From assembly GCA_031178305.1 (NCBI GenBank), contig JAPSJG010000241.1:1-6208 (forward strand): DNA of 6,208 nucleotides. Reading direction: 5' to 3'. A program made the translations under genes and the position numbers. The notes beneath the pieces are model-generated. The model worked only from the letters and a program-made list of their open reading frames with translations. It did not search any database and was not told the DNA's origin. Below are positions 1 to 4,570 of this stretch, piece by piece (within the stretch, counting starts at the first letter, position 1; each line of letters starts with the position of its first letter). The stretch is from Sinorhizobium sp. GTDB lineage: Bacteria > Pseudomonadota > Alphaproteobacteria > Rhizobiales > Rhizobiaceae.

Positions 1-116
1 CGCACCCAACCGGCGAGGCCGAGGCTCTGTGCCTCGTCGCGCGTCCAGGCTCGAAAGCATACGCCCTGCACCCGGCCGGTGATCCGTACCAAAGCCGCCC
101 TGCGATCTTCCGCCAT
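1..116 (-). CDS. acyP: Acylphosphatase, N-terminal part (runs off the left edge)
   Basis: Small cytosolic enzyme that hydrolyses the carboxyl-phosphate bond of acyl phosphates. Only the first 38 codons are in the window. The translation contains the family's phosphate-binding signature GRVQGVCFR at residues 14-22, with R22 the expected catalytic arginine, and then helix 1 (AWTRDEAQSLGL) and GWV. The catalytic asparagine that normally follows GWVR lies just outside the window, so an intact active site cannot be confirmed. The family is usually about 90-95 residues. The ATG at 116-114 is chosen because AGGAGA (minus strand, 127-122) lies 5 nt upstream and no longer start is needed. The gene is divergent from the small RNA at 298-418, and I found no convincing promoter in the 180 bases between them. 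The identification rests on a short but very characteristic motif. Confidence 0.93.
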   Translation of the reverse strand, partial: MAEDRRAALVRITGRVQGVCFRAWTRDEAQSLGLAGWV

Positions 117-260
117 GGTCGTCTCCTGATAAGGTGTTAGTCCGAATCTGGCGCAGGCGGCACCGAAAGCAAGCGGCCGCAAGTCAGAACTAAGCCTCTC
201 GTCCAGCAAGCCAACCCTGCGACATTTCGCCACCTTGGAACAAATATTTCATTGAGGGGC

Positions 261-289
261 TTGCAATTGCTGCGCCGCAACATTATTGT
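261..289 (+). promoter_or_regulatory. Probable sigma70-type promoter of the small RNA
   Basis: TTGCAA at 261-266 and TATTGT at 284-289 are separated by 17 bases. They end about 8 bases before the first stem of the small RNA, placing transcription start near 296-298. The -35 fits the rhizobial housekeeping pattern (CTTG..) and the -10 is a moderate match. Just upstream is an AT-rich tract with an 8-bp palindrome, AAATATTT (242-249), which could be an UP element or regulator site. The assignment is inferred from spacing and from the position of the downstream hairpin. Confidence 0.6.
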
Positions 290-297
290 ACGACTTA

Positions 298-418
298 ACG
301 ATAAAGCACTCCTCCTCCCAAGCTTTATCGTATGATCGGCAACCCTCCTCCTCCCAGTTGCCGATCGGAAATCGAAAGCCCGGCGATCCTCCTCCCACGC
401 CGGGCTTTCTCTTTTTTT
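298..418 (+). ncRNA. Trans-acting sRNA with three anti-Shine-Dalgarno hairpin loops (alpha-r14 / NfeR1-like)
   Basis: Three consecutive perfect stem-loops are visible. Hairpin 1 pairs 298-307 with 322-331 (10 bp, loop ACTCCTCCTCCCAA). Hairpin 2 pairs 334-343 with 357-366 (10 bp, loop CCTCCTCCTCCCA). Hairpin 3 pairs 374-385 with 398-409 (12 bp, loop ATCCTCCTCCCA) and is followed by seven Ts. All three loops carry CCTCCTCCC although the stems are unrelated, so the loops are evidently what is selected. The motif is complementary to Shine-Dalgarno sequences and is expected to block translation of target mRNAs. From memory, length (~121 nt), three-hairpin fold and loop motif match the alpha-r14 family of Rhizobiales, whose Sinorhizobium meliloti member NfeR1 is linked to osmoadaptation and nodulation efficiency. 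Which paralogue this is cannot be told. It is divergent from the acylphosphatase gene and convergent with the ABC transporter unit. The 5' end is inferred from the promoter, the 3' end from the terminator. Confidence 0.88.
374..418 (+). terminator. Rho-independent terminator of the small RNA (also its third aSD hairpin)
   Basis: A 12-bp GC-rich stem (374-385 with 398-409) is followed by TCTTTTTTT (410-418). The loop carries the CCTCCTCCC motif, so one element serves both termination and target recognition. On the minus strand the stem lacks a comparable T tract, so strong termination is expected only on the plus strand. Confidence 0.9.
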
Positions 419-516
419 CAGTTCAAATGGAATATAAATTCCGCGGTGCCGACGCTGGACGCGCGATCCGGAGGGCAGCCGCGACCCCCTCAAAGCATCG
501 CCACCGCACGTATTGA

Positions 517-549
517 TTGAGAACGCCCGACGTGGAGGGCGCCTCTCAA
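517..549 (-). terminator. Hairpin across the stop codon of the ATPase gene, candidate weak terminator
   Basis: TTGAGA at 517-522 pairs with TCTCAA at 544-549, and CGCCC at 524-528 pairs with GGGCG at 537-541, with a small A/CC internal bulge and an 8-nt loop. The structure overlaps the ATPase stop codon (548-546), so it would form at the very 3' end of the transporter mRNA. It has no T tract on the minus strand (ATCAATACG follows), so it may protect the mRNA end or act with Rho rather than terminate by itself. The role is inferred. Confidence 0.45.
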
Positions 550-1271
550 TGCATCCCCAGGAACTGCTTCAGTTCCGGGGTCTTCGGATTGGCGAAGACC
601 TCGCCGGGCGGGCCGATCTCGTGTACGCGGCCCTCATGCATGAAAACGACGCGCGAACAGACGTCGCGGGCGAATTTCATCTCATGCGTCACCATCACGA
701 GCGTCATGCCTTCGGCGGCAAGCTCACGCACAACCGCCAGCACTTCGGCAACCAGTTCCGGATCGAGCGCCGAGGTGATCTCGTCGCAAAGCAGCGCGAT
801 CGGCTGCATCGCAAGCGCCCGGGCGATGGCAACACGCTGCTGCTGGCCGCCTGAGAGCTGGTCCGGATAGGCGTCGAATTTCTCGCTGAGGCCGACGCGC
901 TCCAGCATCTTGCGCGCCATCGCTTCGGCGTTGGGCTTCGGCGTCTTCTTGACGACCATCTGCGACAGCATGACATTGCCGCCAACCGTCAGGTGCGGGA
1001 AGAGGTTGAACTGCTGGAAGATCATGCCGACCTTCAGTCTAAGCGCCTTCAGATGCACCTCGTCATTCATGAGCTGGGCGCCTGCGACGGAGATCGAGCC
1101 CTTGCTGATCGTCTCCAGGCCGTTGACGCAGCGTAGGAGCGTCGACTTGCCCGAGCCGCTCTTGCCGATGACGGCGACCACCTCGCCGGGTTCGACATTG
1201 AGATTGATGCCCTTGAGGACTTCGTTGGTGCCGTAGCTCTTGCGGACGTCAGTGATTTCGATGAGCGACAT
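546..1271 (-). CDS. ABC transporter ATP-binding protein, polar amino acid (GlnQ/HisP) type
   Basis: Cytoplasmic ATPase (241 aa) that should dimerise under the two permeases and drive import. All nucleotide-binding motifs are present: Walker A GKSGSGKST (36-44), Q-loop in IFQQFNLFPH (84-93), signature LSGGQQQR (139-146), Walker B LLCDE (160-164, catalytic E164), D-loop SALD (167-170) and H-loop H196 in VTHEM. The length matches stand-alone HisP/GlnQ proteins, with no extra regulatory domain. Walker B reads DEITSALD where most relatives have DEPTSALD; the catalytic residues are unaffected. The ATG at 1271-1269 is preferred because AGGAAG (1281-1276) precedes it and MSLIEI begins the fold. An ATG at 1409 in the same frame would add 46 residues of proline/serine-rich shadow translation inside the permease gene. 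It overlaps the upstream permease by 23 nt, consistent with translational coupling, and is the last gene of the unit. The substrate cannot be read from this subunit. Confidence 0.95.
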   Translation of the reverse strand: MSLIEITDVRKSYGTNEVLKGINLNVEPGEVVAVIGKSGSGKSTLLRCVNGLETISKGSISVAGAQLMNDEVHLKALRLKVGMIFQQFNLFPHLTVGGNVMLSQMVVKKTPKPNAEAMARKMLERVGLSEKFDAYPDQLSGGQQQRVAIARALAMQPIALLCDEITSALDPELVAEVLAVVRELAAEGMTLVMVTHEMKFARDVCSRVVFMHEGRVHEIGPPGEVFANPKTPELKQFLGMH

Positions 1272-1908
1272 TGAGCTTCCTTTCGAGGATCTGGCTGCTC
1301 TTCGAGAGAGGCCAGCACAGCGCGAAATAGATGAGGGCGACGAGGCCGTAGACGGTAAAGGGCTGGAACGTGGCATTGGTGACGACGGTACCGGCCTTGG
1401 ACAGTTCAACGAAGCCGATGATCGAAGTGAGCGCCGTGCCCTTGATCACCTGCACGGAGAAGCCGACGGTCGGCGGCACCGCGATCCGCATGGCCTGTGG
1501 CAGAATGACGTGGCGCATCTGCTGCAGGCGGCCCATGCCGAGGCTGGCGGACGCCTCCCATTGCCCCTTGGCGATCGCCTCGACGCAGCCGCGCCAGATC
1601 TCGCCCAAGAAGGCGGCGGTCCAGAGGATGAGCGCCAGACCGGCCGCCAGCCAGGCCGGCACGTCGATGCCGAAGAGGCCGAGGCCGAAGAAGGCGATGA
1701 AGAGCTGCATCAGGAGCGGCGTGCCCTGGAAGAGCTCGATATAGTATTTCGCCAAAGCCCGCGCCCATTTGCGCCGGCTGAGGCGCAGGAAAAGCAGGAC
1801 CAGCCCGATCATGCCGCCGCCGACGAAGGAGACGAGCGACAGGACGATCGTCCAGCGGGTGGCGAGCAGCAGGTTTCTCAGGATATCCCAGATGGTGAAC
1901 TCGATCAT
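1249..1908 (-). CDS. ABC transporter permease, HisM/GlnP-like (second permease)
   Basis: Inner-membrane subunit of 219 aa, likely to pair with the other permease to form the channel. Hydrophobic segments lie at about 15-42, 63-80, 84-104, 145-166 and 184-203. The conserved polar-amino-acid permease motif YIELFQGTPLLMQLF is at 56-70. The EAA loop that docks on the ATPase is at 118-137 and canonical: E118, A119, G124 and the ILP at 135-137. The length is normal for the HisM family. The ATG at 1908-1906 overlaps the TGA of the upstream permease as ATGA, a 4-nt overlap expected to couple translation, with a G-rich tract just upstream serving as weak ribosome binding site. The C-terminal tail (206-219, basic, cytoplasmic) overlaps the start of the ATPase gene. 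Confidence 0.95.
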   Translation of the reverse strand: MIEFTIWDILRNLLLATRWTIVLSLVSFVGGGMIGLVLLFLRLSRRKWARALAKYYIELFQGTPLLMQLFIAFFGLGLFGIDVPAWLAAGLALILWTAAFLGEIWRGCVEAIAKGQWEASASLGMGRLQQMRHVILPQAMRIAVPPTVGFSVQVIKGTALTSIIGFVELSKAGTVVTNATFQPFTVYGLVALIYFALCWPLSKSSQILERKLNVAHRNH

Positions 1909-2576
1909 TGCGCCGCCCCCCTTGGAAAGATGGCCCAGCCCACCATCACCAGCACCTGACGGAGCAGGATCGCCAACATCAGGTAGACGACGGTCGAGAC
2001 GATATAGGCCTCGAAGGCGCGGAAGGTGCGCGACTGGATGAAGTTGGCGGCAAAGGTCAGGTCCTCCGCGGCGATCTGCGAGACGACGGCGGAGCCGAGC
2101 ATGACGATGACGACCTGCGAGGAGAGCGCCGGCCAGATGCGCTGAAGCGACGGCACCAATACCACGTGACGGAAGGTCTCGAAGGGGCTCATGGCGAGGC
2201 TTGCGCCTGCTTCGAACTGGCCCCTCGGCGTCGCCTGGATGCCGGCCCGGATGATCTCCGAGCTATAGGCGCCGAGATTGACGACCATGGCAAGGTTGGC
2301 CGCCTGGAGCTCGCTGAGCTGCACCCCGAGCGACGGCAGACCGAAGAAGATGAAGAAGAGCTGGATCAGGAAGGGCGTGTTGCGGATGAGCTCGACATAG
2401 GCCGCAACAACGGGCTTCAGCCAGGCCGGCCCGAGCGCGCGCACCCAGGCGCAGACGATGCCGAGCAGGATGCCCGCCACCGCGCCGACGGCGATCAGCT
2501 CGATCGTGATCGCAATGCCTTTCACGATCTGCGGGTAATATTCGAAGAGCCAGCCGAATTCGAAATGGTAATTCAA
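1905..2576 (-). CDS. ABC transporter permease, HisQ-like (first permease), TTG start
   Basis: Inner-membrane subunit of 223 aa, partner of the permease encoded next. Membrane segments lie at about 18-46, 68-84, 91-110, 150-170 and 190-215. The family motif YVELIRNTPFLIQLFF is at 60-75. The EAA loop (122-142) is degenerate: E122 and A123 are kept, but the usual glycine is A128 and the usual ILP is VLVP (139-142). Start choice: TTG at 2576-2574 has AGGAG 7 nt upstream and gives MNYHFEFGW, a normal family N-terminus. The longer ATG frame from 2678 would add 34 residues without membrane character and overlap the binding-protein gene, so I reject it. It follows the binding-protein gene after a 68-base gap containing a strong hairpin and ends in a 4-nt overlap with the next permease. 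Confidence 0.93.
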   Translation of the reverse strand: MNYHFEFGWLFEYYPQIVKGIAITIELIAVGAVAGILLGIVCAWVRALGPAWLKPVVAAYVELIRNTPFLIQLFFIFFGLPSLGVQLSELQAANLAMVVNLGAYSSEIIRAGIQATPRGQFEAGASLAMSPFETFRHVVLVPSLQRIWPALSSQVVIVMLGSAVVSQIAAEDLTFAANFIQSRTFRAFEAYIVSTVVYLMLAILLRQVLVMVGWAIFPRGAAQ

Positions 2577-2583
2577 AGGCGCA

Positions 2584-2588
2584 CTCCT
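2584..2588 (-). promoter_or_regulatory. Ribosome binding site that selects the TTG start of the first permease
   Basis: AGGAG on the minus strand lies 7 nt before TTG (2576-2574). There is no ATG or GTG at a suitable distance in the permease frame, so this site supports a non-ATG start. Confidence 0.8.
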
Positions 2589-2604
2589 GTTGCAACGAGC
2601 GAAA

Positions 2605-2630
2605 GCGCCAGCCGGGTTCCCGGATGGCGC
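2605..2630 (-). promoter_or_regulatory. Intercistronic hairpin between binding protein and first permease
   Basis: GCGCCA (2605-2610) pairs with TGGCGC (2625-2630), then one mismatch (G2611/A2624), then CCGGG (2612-2616) against CCCGG (2619-2623) with a minimal loop. It lies 15 nt after the binding-protein stop codon and 16 nt before the permease Shine-Dalgarno. No T tract follows, so full termination is unlikely. Hairpins in this position in binding-protein-dependent ABC operons commonly stabilise the upstream mRNA segment or attenuate downstream transcription, giving excess binding protein. That role is inferred here. Confidence 0.72.
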
Positions 2631-2644
2631 CGATGTCGGGCGAT

Positions 2645-3430
2645 TTAGAGATCGGCGGGCAGGTCCGTGCCGAGCCACTTCTGCGCGATGGCGTTCAGGC
2701 TGCCGTCCGCCTTGGCGGCGGCGATTATGCCGTTGACTTTCTCGAGCAGCGCCGGCTGCTCCTTGGCAAGGCCGATATAGCAGGGCGAGTTCTTGATCAG
2801 GAACTTGAGCTCGGGCCGCTTCGGCGGGTTCTTGGCAAGGATAGCCGCTGCGACGACGTTGCCGGTCGCGACCGCCTCGACCTGGCCCGAGAGGAAGGCC
2901 GAGATCGTGCCGTTATTGTCCTCGTAGCGCTTGATCACGGCGTCTGCCGGCGCGATCTTCTCCAGTTCCAGGTCCTCGACGGCGCCTCGAGTGACGCCGA
3001 CCGTCTTGCCGGCGAGTTCCTCGGGCTTGGTAATCGCGACTTCGGCCGGCGCGAAGACGCCGTTATAGAAGGGGGCATAAGCCGCCGAGAAGTCGATGAC
3101 CTTTTCGCGATCAGGGTTCTTGCCGAGGCTCGAAATGACGAGGTCGACCTTGTTCGTCTGCAGGTAAGGAATGCGGTTGGCGCTGGTGACCGGCACGAGC
3201 TCGACCTTCACGCCGAGCTTCTCGGCAATCAGGTTCGCCATGTCGATATCATAGCCGACCGGCGCCATGTCCGGGCCGACGCTGCCGAAGGGCGGGAAAT
3301 CCTGCGGCACGGCGACGCGCAAGGTGCCGCGCGCCTCGATATCGCCGAGCGCGTCGGCTTTGGCGACGGAGCCGAAGCCGATCGTGGTTGCGATCGCCGC
3401 GATGGCGACGAAAAGTCTTCTCGAAAGCAT
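2645..3430 (-). CDS. Periplasmic solute-binding protein of a polar amino acid-type ABC importer (SBP_bac_3 family)
   Basis: Captures the solute in the periplasm and delivers it to the permeases. The 261-aa product begins with a Sec signal peptide: MLSRR, a hydrophobic core at 6-20, and probable cleavage after AKA (23-25). The mature part has the family-3 pattern: LRVAVPQDFPPF (37-48), GYDIDMANLIAEKLG (59-73), R86 and DLVIS (96-100), NPDREKVIDFS (105-115; R108 the usual carboxylate-binding arginine), and GKTVGV (141-146). In the second lobe the usual 'DA..xD' segment reads VEAVATGN (184-191), so the aspartate that normally holds the ligand alpha-amino group appears to be glycine or asparagine. 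The ligand may therefore not be a standard alpha-amino acid; I do not assign one. Start: the ATG at 3430 has AGGAG 9 nt upstream and puts the signal peptide at the N-terminus. An alternative ATG at 3457 would add nine residues and overlap the regulator stop as ATGA, but lacks a Shine-Dalgarno. The gene lies 23 nt downstream of the regulator. Confidence 0.93.
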   Translation of the reverse strand: MLSRRLFVAIAAIATTIGFGSVAKADALGDIEARGTLRVAVPQDFPPFGSVGPDMAPVGYDIDMANLIAEKLGVKVELVPVTSANRIPYLQTNKVDLVISSLGKNPDREKVIDFSAAYAPFYNGVFAPAEVAITKPEELAGKTVGVTRGAVEDLELEKIAPADAVIKRYEDNNGTISAFLSGQVEAVATGNVVAAAILAKNPPKRPELKFLIKNSPCYIGLAKEQPALLEKVNGIIAAAKADGSLNAIAQKWLGTDLPADL

Positions 3431-3439
3431 GGGGTCATT

Positions 3440-3444
3440 CTCCT
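3440..3444 (-). promoter_or_regulatory. Ribosome binding site of the binding-protein gene
   Basis: AGGAG within AGAGGAGAA (3446-3438), 9 nt before the ATG at 3430. It favours this start over the ATG at 3457. The core GAGGAG is complementary to CTCCTC in all three loops of the small RNA at 298-418. Confidence 0.8.
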
Positions 3445-3453
3445 CTGTTGGTT

Positions 3454-4185
3454 TCATGTTTTGGTTTTGCGGGATGCATTCGAAGATGCGGGCACCTGCG
3501 GCGGCAGCGACAGTGAGCGCCTCAGATCAGCAAGCGGGTCGGGGCGTCTCGTCAGATCGAGCCCCGTCTCCACCTCGTCCAGATGTTCGACGGCAAGCGC
3601 CGCCGCTTTCTCGAAATCGCCCTCCTCCATCGAAGCGACGATGCGGCAATGACCGAGATGCGACTGCATGGCGTGGAAGTCGGACTGGTAGATAAGCGAG
3701 ATCAGGATCGTGCGCGCGGTGAGGTCGCGCAGGATCTCGACGAGAATCGGATTGCCGGAGAGTTCGGCGATGCGGATGTGGAAATCGCCCATCAGGCAAG
3801 TGAGGCGCTGGCGGTCGCCGGCCGCGATCGCCGCCTCTTCCTCGGCGAGATGAGCTTGAAGCTTCTCGCAGCCGCTTTCCGTCAGGCGGTCCATGCTGCG
3901 CAACAGGCCCGCCTCGATCACCCGGCGCGCCGCATACACGCTGATGGCCTCCTCGGCGGAGGGCTCGACCACGAACCAGCCGCGCCGCGGGCTGACCTTG
4001 ACGATGCCACGTTGTTCGAGCCGCATCATCGCCTCGCGAACCCGCGTGCGCGAAACATTGAAGAGGCTCGCGACCTCGTTCTCGCTCAGCCGCGTGCCGG
4101 GACGAATGCGGGCGGAGAGGATGCCGGAAACGACGGCCTCGTCGATGCTGGTCTGGACAGACTCTTGTGACGACAAATCTTGCAT
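3454..4185 (-). CDS. GntR-family transcriptional regulator, FCD (FadR-like) subfamily
   Basis: Cytoplasmic DNA-binding regulator of 243 aa, probably controlling itself and the transporter genes directly downstream. An N-terminal winged helix-turn-helix spans about 11-75: the family signature G..L.E..L/VA..F.VSR..VREA is visible at 30-52 (recognition helix VSRTRVREAMMRLEQRG, 44-60) and the wing is VSPRRGWFV (64-72). The helical FCD ligand domain follows at about 80-208. Three FCD metal-site histidines can be placed: H136 in DFH, H179 in GHC and H201 in EHL. The aspartate usually four residues before the first histidine is M132 here, so metal binding may be altered. The tail (212-243) is polar and probably disordered. 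There is no clear Shine-Dalgarno before the ATG at 4185, so translation may be weak or leaderless. The effector is unknown; the transported solute or a derivative is the natural guess. Confidence 0.93.
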   Translation of the reverse strand: MQDLSSQESVQTSIDEAVVSGILSARIRPGTRLSENEVASLFNVSRTRVREAMMRLEQRGIVKVSPRRGWFVVEPSAEEAISVYAARRVIEAGLLRSMDRLTESGCEKLQAHLAEEEAAIAAGDRQRLTCLMGDFHIRIAELSGNPILVEILRDLTARTILISLIYQSDFHAMQSHLGHCRIVASMEEGDFEKAAALAVEHLDEVETGLDLTRRPDPLADLRRSLSLPPQVPASSNASRKTKT

Positions 4186-4191
4186 ACAAGA
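4178..4191. promoter_or_regulatory. Candidate operator overlapping the regulator start codon
   Basis: TCTTGCATACAAGA is palindromic at 12 of 14 positions and includes the ATG (minus strand 4185-4183). A second imperfect inverted site, TTGTGACGACAA (4165-4176), lies 1 base inside it in the coding region. Many FCD-type GntR proteins bind short palindromes of the TTGT...ACAA kind, so autoregulation by the adjacent gene product is plausible. It is inferred from symmetry and position only. Confidence 0.5.
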
Positions 4192-4364
4192 CAGACTAGC
4201 AAGCCGCGTGCCAATATTGCCAGCTGATTTTTATCGAGGATTTGTGCTCCGTCAGCCACGATCTTTGCCCACGGAATAACCTAGTGCCCACTTCTTAGGC
4301 AGATTTCTCGAGTGGCCGCGACACTCTCACCATCGTCGCAAACAAAGTCGAAGGCGCTCGCCTT
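4192..4364. other. Non-coding leader region upstream of the GntR regulator
   Basis: About 170 bases between the regulator start and the inverted-repeat element, locally more AT-rich than the surrounding genes. It should hold the promoter of the regulator-transporter unit on the minus strand, but I see no -35/-10 pair good enough to call. TAGTCT (minus strand 4198-4193) is a possible -10 that would give an almost leaderless mRNA; its -35 partner is poor. No RNA gene or credible small ORF was found. Confidence 0.4.
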
Positions 4365-4529
4365 ACCCCCTCTAGCCTGCCGGCCATCTCCCCCACAAGG
4401 GGGGAGAGTCGATGTGGCACCTGGGCGCCACTGAAGCGGCGCCGCATCTGCAGAGCCGTGGCTTATGAGCAATGCAGGCCGCACGGATTCTCCCCCTTGT
4501 GGGGGCGATGGCCGGCAGGCCAGAGGGGT
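4365..4529. repeat. Long inverted-repeat intergenic element (rhizobial palindromic / RIME-like)
   Basis: The arm at 4367-4407 (beginning CCCCTCTAGCCTGCCGGCC) is the reverse complement of the arm at 4489-4528, with two substitutions and one single-base indel over about 40 bases. The arms enclose about 81 bases with further small palindromes, such as GGCGCC twice. Each arm also holds its own hairpin, a C-run and G-run around ACAA or TTGT. Mosaic palindromes of this kind occur in many copies between genes in rhizobial genomes; I recognise the type but cannot confirm the RIME name. There is no open reading frame of its own and no obvious target-site duplication. It lies about 42 bases after the ftsK stop codon, where it could fold at the 3' end of that mRNA. 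Confidence 0.8.
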
Positions 4530-4570
4530 TGGGCGGTGGTGGTTGCCACGGTCGCCCGACGCGGCCGCCC

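Noticed and set aside
298..418. CRISPR-like array, from the thrice-repeated CCTCCTCCC at intervals of about 35-40 bases
   Set aside because: The repeat is 9 bases long, sits in loops of different perfect stems and ends in a terminator; there are no cas genes. This is a structured RNA.
429..442. Small perfect inverted repeat GGAATATAAATTCC after the small RNA
   Set aside because: Only 5 bp per arm and AT-rich; no partner element or clear role, so not called.
137..493. 118-residue minus-strand open frame over the small RNA region
   Set aside because: It crosses the three sRNA hairpins and the promoter, has no Shine-Dalgarno or recognisable domain, and its composition is that of a chance frame.
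2624..3652. 342-residue plus-strand open frame
   Set aside because: It is antisense to the binding-protein and regulator genes, which have clear domains; long antisense frames are expected in GC-rich coding DNA.
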